From NCBI GenBank assembly GCA_964603905.1, contig CAZRWH010000038.1, forward strand, positions 1 to 10,299: a stretch of DNA of 10,299 bases, read 5' to 3'. How positions within the stretch are numbered: position 1 is the first letter of the stretch; each line of letters begins with the position of its first letter. The notes below the pieces were generated by a model. It did not search any database. It saw only the letters and a program-made list of their open reading frames with translations, and had not been told where the DNA came from. A program made the translations under genes and the position numbers. Below are positions 1-6,188 of this stretch, piece by piece. This DNA comes from CAZRWH01 sp964603905 (GTDB lineage Bacteria > Patescibacteriota > Gracilibacteria > UBA1369 > UBA12470).

Positions 1-137
1 GTTAGAAGGTTCTTCATTTTTGTGTTATTTGTTCCTCCACCTCTTGCTTGTTTTGAGAAAGTTGCACTCAGTACGATGTACGGTGTTCCATCAACTTTGA
101 TTGTTACTCCCGGTTTTAGTTGCGCGATGCTGAGCAT
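1..137 (-). CDS. efp: Elongation factor P, N-terminal part (runs off the window)
   Basis: The reverse strand from an ATG at 137 encodes 45 codons to the window edge, beginning MLSIAQLKPG and ending TKMKNLL. This matches the N-terminal KOW-like domain of EF-P, the factor that binds between the ribosomal P and E sites and relieves stalling on polyproline. The fold signatures are the 'KPG...VDGTPYIVL' strand pair and the 'TKMKNLL' strand after the tip loop. The loop that reaches the peptidyl-transferase centre reads SKQARGGG, so the tip residue is Arg32. Pseudomonas EF-P also has arginine at this position, where EarP rhamnosylates it; E. coli has a lysine modified by EpmA/EpmB. The gene lies 12 bases after the stop of the polymerase/ligase gene and is probably co-transcribed with it. 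No clear Shine-Dalgarno site precedes the ATG. The remaining domains (II and III) lie outside the window. Family assignment is confident; the modification state is unknown. Confidence 0.85.
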   Translation of the reverse strand, partial: MLSIAQLKPGVTIKVDGTPYIVLSATFSKQARGGGTNNTKMKNLL

Positions 138-149
138 GTGTAATTTTGG

Positions 150-1461
150 TTATGAATTTGACTGCCTGATCTTACCTGATAAGCCTAGACTTATCCAGAA
201 AAAGATTAATATATGAGGGAAGAGCAGGCTGTTTACGAATGTTGCGTGGGCGAGAACTGCTATGAGTCCTCCAAGCAGTCCTAAGTCGTATGGAGTGGCT
301 TGTTTTAGGGCGTTTATGCCGGTTTTGGCATAGAACCAGACATAGGTTGCTATTCCAAAAATTCCCGTTGTTGCAAAGATATTTAATAGAGTTGAATCTG
401 ACCCTGTTGAATGATGAAGATCGATATCGCTTATTAATCCGAGATTCCACTGGGCGTATTTGTATGAATTGTATCCTGACCCGAACCAGAAATGCTCTTT
501 GATTACTGCTATGGCATCAACCCATGATTCTATTCTGAGCCTTGAAGTTGCATCTGTGTTAAAAAGCTTTGCGTATTCGTTAACGCCGAGGAAGCTTTGA
601 AAGCTTTCCCATAAATCCATAAGGCGATCTTGTGCTTGTCCCATTGTTACAAATAAAATTGCGAGCAGACCTCCTCCTAACAGAAGCAATTGACGAGATC
701 TTATTGCTGTTATGACCATCAAACCGATACCGCATGCAAGGTATGCGCTTCTTGAATATGTGAGATAGAGTGCAGGTAAAATGATTAGCGTTGGGATTAA
801 TATTGCGATGATTTTTTTCGGTTTTTTTTGTGATTTCTTTATCTCCAATCGTGAGACCAAACAGGATACAAATTATGAATCCTAGAAGTCCACCTACGAA
901 ATTAGGATCGAACCAAGTCGATAACAATCTGTTGATATGCGGGTCCCAGCCTTCTTGCATCATATTGAGATGATAGAAGCTTGGGTAAAGTTCTAACTGG
1001 ACAAATCCGAAGATAGATATCAAAACGGCCCCTGTGATTAAGGCTATAAGTATGCTTTTCGACTGCTTGCTCTTGGATTCATCCACCGTGATTAAGTACA
1101 GGAAGAAGTATTCAACAAACCTTACCAAATAAAGAGCGCTTTCTTTGAGTTGCGATGATTCGAGCCAAGACGAGTTTAACAGAAGTGAAAACCCTGCAAT
1201 GACTGTCCAAAGCAGTATTGGCGGAAGTAACTGAGGGATTTTATATTTTCGGTCAAATGAAATCTTTTTTAAGATCCAAATTGCTGCAAAAAATGGTAAA
1301 AATAAATCATTTGCCAAATATGGAAGGCCTGTTGACTCTGGTAGGCGTCCAAGTTCTCCTGTTGTTGCTATCAATATTGCAATAATTATTCCAACTGCAG
1401 GTTTTTTATACAAAACAACAGATAAGATCAGGAGTCCGATTGCTATAATGGCTATGTTCAT
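150..1461 (-). CDS. O-antigen ligase / Wzy-type polysaccharide polymerase, frameshifted
   Basis: This is a multi-pass membrane protein of the O-antigen ligase/polymerase (Wzy_C) superfamily, which joins or polymerises lipid-linked glycans at the outer face of the inner membrane. It lies in two reading frames. Residues 1-213 (from the ATG at 1461) end in ...GDKEITKK. The continuation, beginning PKKIIAIL, is in the neighbouring frame and runs to the TAA at 150. Removing one A from the A8 run at 822-829 joins them into a 436-residue protein, a normal family length. Supporting motifs in the joined protein are STWFDPNFVGG (about 181-191), SRSAYLA (about 236), TSRLRIESW followed by FWFGSGYNSY (about 305-333), and a periplasmic HHS (349-351), with roughly ten hydrophobic segments. 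As read, translation would leave frame after residue 213 and stop at 580 after 293 residues. The shift may be an assembly error, a true pseudogene, or slippage/phase variation. Ligase and polymerase cannot be told apart from sequence. Confidence 0.8.
822..829 (-). other. Poly(A) tract (A8) at the frameshift point
   Basis: On the coding (minus) strand the sequence is ACAAAAAAAACCG, followed two bases later by a second run of seven A (812-818). One A fewer in either run restores an uninterrupted 436-codon frame. Such tracts are prone to sequencing error, replication slippage and RNA-polymerase slippage. Confidence 0.75.
1441..1449 (+). promoter_or_regulatory. Extended -10 promoter candidate for rdgB
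   Basis: TGCTATAAT is a perfect extended -10 (TGnTATAAT). It lies inside the first codons of the divergent polymerase/ligase gene and would start transcription near 1456, giving a leader of about 54 bases before the rdgB ATG. No good -35 is visible, which extended -10 promoters tolerate. The A/T-rich codons for MNIAIIAI could produce this match by chance. Confidence 0.4.
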
Positions 1462-1501
1462 TTAGAGTGCTTTCTGAAATTTCTTACATCTTAGCCATCA
1501 A

Positions 1502-1531
1502 AGTATAGTATGAGCCATCTGTTGATTGCAA
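1502..1531 (-). promoter_or_regulatory. Sigma70-like promoter candidate for the ligase-efp unit
   Basis: On the minus strand TTGCAA (1526-1531, 4 of 6 consensus) is followed after 18 bases by TATACT (1502-1507, 5 of 6). Predicted initiation is near 1495, giving a leader of about 34 bases before the ATG at 1461. The element overlaps the first codons of rdgB on the other strand. Confidence 0.4.
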
Positions 1532-2148
1532 CGAGGAACCCTGGGAAGTTCAAGGAAATCAAAGTGATCCTTGGTGATGTGCCGTACAACATCGTGTCTG
1601 TTGATGATCTCAAGCTTGTTGGTGATGTGGTTGAAGATGGAAAGACATATGAAGAAAATGCCTTTAAGAAAGCTCGATTTTTTAGTTCTCAGGCTGATGG
1701 GGTTTTGACGTTGTCGGATGATTCTGGCCTTGAAGTTGAAGCTCTAAAAGGCGAGCTTGGCCTAAAGACTCGTCGATGGGGGGCTGGAGAATCTGCTTCT
1801 GATGAAGAGTGGCTTGAGCACTTCTTGAATGTTATGGAAGGGAAGGATGATAGGCGGGCGAAGTTTGTTTGTTATGCGGTGTTGGTAGTCAGTAGTCAGC
1901 GGTTAGTAGTCAGTAGTGATGGAAGATTTTTAGATTTGGGTGATGGATTGATTGGCAAATCGTTTTATGCAGAGGTTCCTGGTATTATTACTCGTGAGCC
2001 ACAGGCTCCGTTGTTGCCTGGGCTGCCTTTGAGTTCGTGTTTTATGCCTGATGGTTCGGACAAGGTTTATGCTGCTCTTTCTAGCGAGGAGAAAGGTAAG
2101 TTAAGTCATAGGGGGTGGGCTGTGCAGAAAGCTAGGAGCTTCTTAGTC
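1510..2148 (+). CDS. rdgB: RdgB/HAM1-family non-canonical purine NTP pyrophosphatase, 3' end in gap
   Basis: Enzymes of this family hydrolyse dITP, XTP and related deaminated purine nucleotides to the monophosphate plus pyrophosphate, keeping them out of DNA and RNA. The 213 visible residues contain the N-terminal nucleotide-binding signature ATRNPGKFKEI (7-17), TYEENAFKKA (46-55), the metal-binding SDDSGLEVEAL (69-79), DRRAKFVCYA (114-123) and the C-terminal SHRGWAVQKA (199-208). The usual GFGYDP nucleobase-recognition motif is not present; GLPLSSCFMPDG (171-182) occupies its place. An in-frame repeat encoding VVSSQRLVVSS (126-136) lies in the strand-loop region after FVCYA. The start is the ATG at 1510; no Shine-Dalgarno site is seen. 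The frame reaches the N gap just after the family's normal C-terminus, so the stop is probably a few codons into the gap and little is lost. Substrate range may differ because of the altered recognition motif. Confidence 0.85.
1885..1917 (+). repeat. TAGTCAG-type heptanucleotide repeat inside rdgB
   Basis: A 33-base low-complexity segment holds two adjacent copies of TAGTCAG, then CGGT, then another TAGTAGTCAGTAGT stretch. The 12-mer GTAGTCAGTAGT recurs with a 21-base period (1885 and 1906), so seven residues are repeated in frame (VVSSQRL, then VVSSD) and rdgB stays open. Confidence 0.8.
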
Positions 2149-2248
2149 NNNNNNNNNNNNNNNNNNNNNNNNNNNNNNNNNNNNNNNNNNNNNNNNNNNN
2201 NNNNNNNNNNNNNNNNNNNNNNNNNNNNNNNNNNNNNNNNNNNNNNNN
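2149..2248. other. Assembly gap, 100 N
   Basis: Exactly 100 unknown bases, a length often used as a placeholder for scaffold gaps of unknown size. The real distance between the rdgB end and the following gene fragment is therefore not known. The last known bases before it are TTAGTC. Confidence 0.99.
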
Positions 2249-2356
2249 GCGATGATGCAGAAGTTTTTGGATTTAATAAAATCTCACCCTGGAATTCAAG
2301 GTGAGATCTTTGATATTGGGAGTGGAATTCTTGTTGCTAAAAAATCAGTCGAATAG
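2249..2356 (+). CDS. C-terminal fragment of an unidentified protein, possibly an O-methyltransferase
   Basis: From the first base after the gap, one frame is open for 35 codons to a TAG at 2354-2356. It includes MMQKFLDLIKSHPGIQG and ends in GSGILVAKKSVE. A helix, then a 'hP.i.GeiFdiGsGilvAkK' strand pair, resembles the C-terminus of class I SAM-dependent O-methyltransferases of the YrrM/methyltransf_3 type, which commonly finish with a '..piGdGl.varK' strand. That is a weak resemblance and the SAM-binding part is not in view. The continuation of the rdgB frame after the gap gives only 17 unrelated residues, so this frame is preferred as real. The 3' end overlaps the convergent lipoprotein gene by 12 bases. 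Start and length are hidden in the gap. Confidence 0.5.
   Translation, partial: AMMQKFLDLIKSHPGIQGEIFDIGSGILVAKKSVE
2275..2307 (-). terminator. Rho-independent terminator for the PBP-lipoprotein operon
   Basis: ATCTCACC and GGTGAGAT form a perfect 8-bp stem around an 11-base loop that can pair further. Read on the minus strand, the stem ends in T and is followed by TTTATT. It begins 38 bases after the lipoprotein stop. The same bases encode codons of the convergent gene fragment on the plus strand. Confidence 0.65.
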
Positions 2357-2719
2357 ATCTGCTGGCTCCAAGAATAGTGTTAGCATGTCGTCGTTGTATG
2401 TGTACGTTGCCATGATGTCTTCTTTCACGAACCTCATTACGTTGAAATCTTGTTCTGTAAGTTCCCATCCGTATTCCTCCATATAGGCAAGTGTGTTTGT
2501 GATTAGATCTGCCTTATTTACGTAGTCGAACTGGTGTTGTTCGATTGGCCCTGAATAAAGTGTTCTGGTCCAGTCTACATCTGCTGGAAGATAGATGTCT
2601 GGGTGGTTTTCTATTATTTCTGCAGCATCTCGATCTTCTGGGATTGGTGCTGGAGGTAGTTTGTCGCTGCATCCGATTAGGACGATGGAAAGCAGCAATA
2701 TTGCGATCGTTCTTTTCAT
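2345..2719 (-). CDS. Small lipoprotein of unknown function downstream of the PBP
   Basis: A 124-residue protein with a classical lipoprotein signal: MKR, a hydrophobic stretch of about 12 residues, and the lipobox LIGC with the lipidated cysteine at residue 17. Asp19, just after the Cys-Ser, is not at the +2 sorting position. A Pro-rich linker follows (LPPAPIPED, 21-29). The remaining 95 residues are acidic, with a predicted alpha/beta pattern and a 'YMEEYGWELTEQD' segment (79-91). That segment recalls small extracytoplasmic domains that end in a 'GW.l' turn plus beta-strands, but I cannot name the family. It starts 24 bases after the PBP stop, ends in TGA, and no good promoter lies between, so the two are probably co-transcribed. 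A role as partner or regulator of the PBP is a guess from position only. The 3' end overlaps the convergent fragment at 2249-2356. Confidence 0.8.
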   Translation of the reverse strand: MKRTIAILLLSIVLIGCSDKLPPAPIPEDRDAAEIIENHPDIYLPADVDWTRTLYSGPIEQHQFDYVNKADLITNTLAYMEEYGWELTEQDFNVMRFVKEDIMATYTYNDDMLTLFLEPADLFD

Positions 2720-2743
2720 GATTTTAAGGTGATTATAATTGTT

Positions 2744-5428
2744 TTATTCGTCCTCAGGCTTGATTACTTTGAGCTCAATTGTGCTCTCGTCGGTGTAGTT
2801 ATATGTGTCGTAAACTTTTGCCGTTACTTCGATTGTTGTTGTTGAGTAAGTAGATGCGAGACGTATGACTCCTGTGTAAGGCTCTGCAGTTTCTGTGTAT
2901 TGAAGAGTTTCTCCTACATAGAACTCTACTTTTTGGACTCCGCTTTCTGCTTCGACTTCAACTTCAATGTCTGATGATCCTGTTGGGATCGTGCTAAGAG
3001 CGGAAGGGGATATTATTCTAATTGATGGCTTGCTGGCAAGTGTTTCTGCTGTATGAATATCGTCCTCTTCTGTTGGTGGTAATTCAATTTCTTCAGCTTC
3101 GATTTTTTCTGCTAGCCATGCTTCGACTCCAGCTACCCAGTTTAGGTATTCTGGGAATAGGCATTCATATATTTGGAAAGTTGTTTCTTTTACAGAATCT
3201 ATCGGAGTGTACTCGGTTGCAATCTTGCCTGATTCTGTGTCGACATCCATTACTACGAATCCGTCATCCATTTCGGTTGGGACCGAGAAGCTTGCGAATA
3301 CCTCGGTTCTGATTGATTCAGATGGGGTTGTGTCGGATGGTAGTTTTCCTGTTGCAGTGCTTATTGCTATTTCTTTAATTCCTTCAGGCATAGCGAATGA
3401 TGATGCGCTGTATTCGGAGAGGGCATCATCCATAAATGTTTTCCAAATTGGTGCTGCTGTTGCATATCCGCTGGCGTTGTAATACATGGTTGATCCATCT
3501 GCGTTCCCTGTCCAAACTGCTGCGACAAGGTCTGTTGTGTATCCTACTGTCCATGCATTGTTTGGAAGGATCTCGTCGTTATCCAGTTTTTTGTTTGATG
3601 TTCCAGTTTTTGCTGCGTTCTCGTGTCCTGCTACTGTTAGACTTGGTCCGATTCGGAACTCTTCATCTGCAAGAATGTCTGTGACTAGGTATGAAACTTG
3701 TCTGTCGAGTACTTGTACAGGAGTTGATTCTTCCCACTGTTCGATAATTTCTCCTTCGGCATTTTCGATTTTCAAAATTGGAGAAGGGGCGATGTAATTT
3801 CCTCCGCTTGCAAATACTCCGTATCCGTTTGCAAGCTCAAGCATTGTTATTTCTCCTGCTCCTAGCGATAGCGGCCATCCATAATCTCCTTCTGGACTCA
3901 GGCTTGTGATACCGAAGTCTGCTACAAAATCCACGATTGCGTCCTCCCCACCTGCAAGGTAGAAAGCTTTTGCTGCGGGGATATTTCTTGATTGAGCAAG
4001 GGCTTCACGGATTGTCAGTGGCCCTAAGAATTCACCGTCGTAGTTGTTTGGTTCGTCTGGTCCGAATTTAGTTTTTACGTCATAAAGAACTGTTGCTGGG
4101 CTGTATCGGTTTATGAATGAAAGCGCATACACAAAAGGCTTGAACGATGATCCTGGTTGTCTTAATCGAGTTACGATATTTACGTTACCGTCTATTTCTT
4201 CGTCGAAGTAGTCTGCTGATCCTACCATTGCCAGTATTTGTCCTGTATCAGGTTGCAATGCTACTAGAGCAGCGTTTGTTGCTCCGTAGTTTGTTGTGTT
4301 TGAATCGTGGTATTTTTCGATTGCTGCTTCCGCTGCGTCCTGCATATCTGGATCTAGAGTTGTGTATACTTTTAGACCTCCTTGTTCAACAAGCTCTGTT
4401 CCGTATTCTTCTTCAAGTAATTGTTTTACATAAAGCACGAAATGAGGAGCGATGATGTTTTCTTCGTATGCTTTGAATTCGATTTCTTGTGATTCGTTCA
4501 AAGCTTCGATCATTTGTGCTTCTGTGATGTATCCTTCTTTCACCATTCTGTCCAAAACGGTATCCACTCTACCTGCTAGATAGACTGTGTCGTCTTCGCT
4601 TAGCTCGTATGTTTGTCCGATCAATCCTCGTGAATATTCGTCATATCTTAGATCAGACTCTTCTTGGATGTCTCTTTTTTCTAATTCTTCTTCTGTAAAT
4701 TCAACGTCGATAGTTGAGTATTTATGGTTTCCGTATGGTGAAAAGTACGTTGGTGCATTTGGAATCGCTGACAAGATTGCTGCCTCTGCAAGCGTTAGTT
4801 CGGTAGCGTCTTTGTCGAAATATGTTTGCGCTGCTAGTTGTGCTCCATATGCGTTGTTTCCGTACGGGATTTCGTTTAGGTACATTTCTAGAATTTCATC
4901 TTTCGAGAAGAAAAGCTCTAGTTTTACTGCGAGGATTAGCTCTTTTACCTTTCTGATGTAGCTTTTTTCAGGAGTTAAGAAGGTGTTTTTTATAAACTGT
5001 TGAGTGATCGTCGATGCTCCTGATACTGGCTTCCCAAGCAGGTTGTTTACAAATGCACGGGATAGTGATTTTACATCAAATCCAATGTGGTGATAGAAGT
5101 CGTCATCCTCAGTTGCGATTGTGGCCTCGACCAGGAATTCTGACATGTCGTCGAGGTCTACCGAGAATCTGTTTTCTTCTCCGTGGATTGCGTAAAGTTG
5201 GTTTCCTTCACGGTCGTAAATTATTGTTGATTCTTCGAGGTTTACACCTGCCAGTTCCTTTACGCTAGGAAGAGTGAAGCTTATAAATATCGTTGCTATC
5301 ATTCCGGCAAAGAAAAACGTTAGACCTGTTATAATTGCCAGTTTTGCTAGCTTTTTCCATGTTGGTTCTGCTCTTTCTGGACGTAATTTTTTCCATGTCC
5401 AGTGCAGTTTTGTTTTTATAAATTTCAT
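2744..5428 (-). CDS. Class A penicillin-binding protein (PBP1A-type transglycosylase/transpeptidase) with C-terminal Ig-like domain
   Basis: Bifunctional peptidoglycan synthase: it polymerises lipid II and cross-links stem peptides outside the cytoplasmic membrane. From the ATG at 5428 it has 894 residues. A basic cytoplasmic N-terminus is followed by one membrane anchor (about 28-52). The GT51 glycosyltransferase domain shows ATEDDDFYHHIGFD with catalytic Glu107, GASTITQQ (137-144), RKVKELILAVKLE, EMYLNEIPYGNNAYGAQ and AEAAILSAIPNAP. The transpeptidase domain shows SSFK (catalytic Ser427, Lys430), SRN (480-482) and KTGTS (607-611). An acidic linker leads to a bacterial Ig-like domain (about 800-890, 'VEFYVGETLQYTETAEPYTG'). 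Translation could be extended upstream to a TTG at 5509, but those 27 codons come largely from a repeat and look non-native, so the ATG is preferred. All catalytic motifs are intact. It is followed by a lipoprotein gene 24 bases downstream. Confidence 0.93.
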   Translation of the reverse strand: MKFIKTKLHWTWKKLRPERAEPTWKKLAKLAIITGLTFFFAGMIATIFISFTLPSVKELAGVNLEESTIIYDREGNQLYAIHGEENRFSVDLDDMSEFLVEATIATEDDDFYHHIGFDVKSLSRAFVNNLLGKPVSGASTITQQFIKNTFLTPEKSYIRKVKELILAVKLELFFSKDEILEMYLNEIPYGNNAYGAQLAAQTYFDKDATELTLAEAAILSAIPNAPTYFSPYGNHKYSTIDVEFTEEELEKRDIQEESDLRYDEYSRGLIGQTYELSEDDTVYLAGRVDTVLDRMVKEGYITEAQMIEALNESQEIEFKAYEENIIAPHFVLYVKQLLEEEYGTELVEQGGLKVYTTLDPDMQDAAEAAIEKYHDSNTTNYGATNAALVALQPDTGQILAMVGSADYFDEEIDGNVNIVTRLRQPGSSFKPFVYALSFINRYSPATVLYDVKTKFGPDEPNNYDGEFLGPLTIREALAQSRNIPAAKAFYLAGGEDAIVDFVADFGITSLSPEGDYGWPLSLGAGEITMLELANGYGVFASGGNYIAPSPILKIENAEGEIIEQWEESTPVQVLDRQVSYLVTDILADEEFRIGPSLTVAGHENAAKTGTSNKKLDNDEILPNNAWTVGYTTDLVAAVWTGNADGSTMYYNASGYATAAPIWKTFMDDALSEYSASSFAMPEGIKEIAISTATGKLPSDTTPSESIRTEVFASFSVPTEMDDGFVVMDVDTESGKIATEYTPIDSVKETTFQIYECLFPEYLNWVAGVEAWLAEKIEAEEIELPPTEEDDIHTAETLASKPSIRIISPSALSTIPTGSSDIEVEVEAESGVQKVEFYVGETLQYTETAEPYTGVIRLASTYSTTTIEVTAKVYDTYNYTDESTIELKVIKPEDE

Positions 5429-5433
5429 TTTTT

Positions 5434-5469
5434 TAGTGAGTAGTAAGTAAAGGAGTAGAGAGTAGTATT
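5434..5469 (-). repeat. TAGTnAG-type heptanucleotide repeat in the PBP leader
   Basis: Written on the plus strand this is TAGTGAG, TAGTAAG, TAAAGGAG, TAGAGAG, TAGTATT: five tandem degenerate 7-mers, one with an extra base. It ends five bases before the PBP start codon and lies between an orphan ribosome-binding site and that ATG. Confidence 0.65.
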
Positions 5470-5485
5470 TGGTCCTGCGAATTTT

Positions 5486-5516
5486 ACTATAGTTTTCCTC
5501 CTTGAGCAATCGTCAA
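5486..5516 (-). promoter_or_regulatory. Candidate promoter for the PBP operon
   Basis: On the minus strand TTGACG (5511-5516) is followed after 19 bases by TATAGT (5486-5491). The spacer is long, so the match is only fair. An alternative minus -10, TATAAG at 5538-5543, overlaps the plus-strand TATAAT of the divergent gene. Which of these is used cannot be told from sequence. Confidence 0.35.
5497..5503 (-). promoter_or_regulatory. Strong Shine-Dalgarno sequence without a nearby start codon
   Basis: AAGGAGG on the minus strand is the best Shine-Dalgarno match seen at a gene start in this window. The triplet at the right distance is ATA (5488-5490), and no ATG, GTG or TTG follows within normal spacing. 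The PBP ATG is about 70 bases further on, beyond the heptamer repeat. Confidence 0.5.
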
Positions 5517-5522
5517 CTTGAC
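5512..5522. promoter_or_regulatory. Interrupted palindrome GTCAACTTGAC between divergent promoters
   Basis: GTCAA-C-TTGAC contains back-to-back -35-like hexamers: TTGACA on the plus strand (5518-5523) and TTGACG on the minus strand (5511-5516), one base apart. It may simply reflect the two -35 elements or may also serve as an operator. Confidence 0.4.
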
Positions 5523-5545
5523 AGCTTTTGCAAAGCACTTATAAT
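5518..5545 (+). promoter_or_regulatory. Perfect-consensus sigma70 promoter for the two unknown genes
   Basis: TTGACA (5518-5523), a 16-base spacer and TATAAT (5540-5545) match the housekeeping consensus at all twelve positions. Initiation is expected near 5552, leaving about 19 untranslated bases before the ATG at 5571. No Shine-Dalgarno site lies in that short leader. Confidence 0.8.
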
Positions 5546-5570
5546 GCTTTTCTGTAATCACAAAAAATAT

Positions 5571-6188
5571 ATGGATTCTGCTGAGATATATTCAGATTTG
5601 GCTGAATTAAACCGAGATCGTAGGAGGTCTACTCTTATGGGTGCTCAGTTTTTGGCTGTTTATGAGGCTGTTGTTAGAGGCAGAATGGAAAACGCTTATC
5701 AGCTTTTTTTACAATCTTTTGATGATTTTCGTTCTCGACTTGATAAGAGAAACCTTGGGTTTATGCAACAAATTGATGAAGTTTCGGAATATGTAGATCG
5801 GTTTTTTGATCATGGTTTTGCTGCTGGATTAGGAGAGGGGATGGCGGGAGATAGATTGATGGCGGACTGGATTAAAGACCCAAAATTTAGAGTTTTTCTT
5901 CAAGCGCAGTATGATTTTGATCACGCTTGGACTAGTCTTTTTTGTGCTCTTGAGGATTTGAAGAGCAAATTGATGATGATTATATCTTCTGGCGTGGGGA
6001 CTACTGATCGTTGTGCTGCTCCTGAATTTGCACGTGCTGGACTGGCATATTCGGTGATGGCACGACTTATTTCTGAAACTGCGCGAGATTTTGCGGACGA
6101 GTTCTTTTCTACAAAAAAGACGGTAAGGTTTGAAGCCTTAGCTCTTATTGATCGAGCAGCTAATAACGATTTGCATTGGAACGAGTAA
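5571..6188 (+). CDS. Unknown helical protein A (205 aa)
   Basis: I do not recognise this family. From the ATG at 5571 the protein has 205 residues. The frame is open further upstream, but those starts would overlap or precede the consensus promoter, so the first start after the predicted transcription site is chosen. It has no signal peptide or membrane segment and looks mostly alpha-helical and cytoplasmic. Features are an N-terminal amphipathic part rich in Arg/Asp (RDRRRS at 15-20), the segment GMAGDRLMADWIKDPKF (90-106), and a helix TSLFCALEDLKSKL (121-134). The GMAG...DP.F segment and the following helix recur in the next gene (GLVGHDAFVEY...DPAF and ISLLNSLDEFLSEL), suggesting that the two are diverged tandem duplicates. 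The 3' end overlaps the start of protein B by 13 bases, so the two are probably translationally coupled. It is divergent from the PBP operon. No convincing minus-strand gene competes for this DNA. Confidence 0.75.
   Translation: MDSAEIYSDLAELNRDRRRSTLMGAQFLAVYEAVVRGRMENAYQLFLQSFDDFRSRLDKRNLGFMQQIDEVSEYVDRFFDHGFAAGLGEGMAGDRLMADWIKDPKFRVFLQAQYDFDHAWTSLFCALEDLKSKLMMIISSGVGTTDRCAAPEFARAGLAYSVMARLISETARDFADEFFSTKKTVRFEALALIDRAANNDLHWNE

Noticed and set aside
172..450. A 92-codon minus-strand frame overlapping the second half of the polymerase/ligase gene
   Set aside because: It is out of frame with the conserved Wzy_C-type sequence, which fully explains this DNA.
1885..1917. CRISPR-like array or insertion-sequence end
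   Set aside because: Units are 7 bases without spacers, and no transposase or terminal inverted repeats are nearby.
2249..2304. Continuation of the rdgB frame after the gap
   Set aside because: It gives 17 non-family residues. RdgB is complete before the gap, and another frame shows a convincing protein end.
2732..2737. TATAAT on the minus strand just before the lipoprotein gene
   Set aside because: No -35 at usable spacing, and the 24-base gap to the PBP suggests co-transcription. Kept out as a promoter.
2744..5428. Several open plus-strand frames of 80-120 codons opposite the PBP gene
   Set aside because: They are antisense to a complete, motif-rich PBP, lack recognisable domains and are typical by-products of its codon use.
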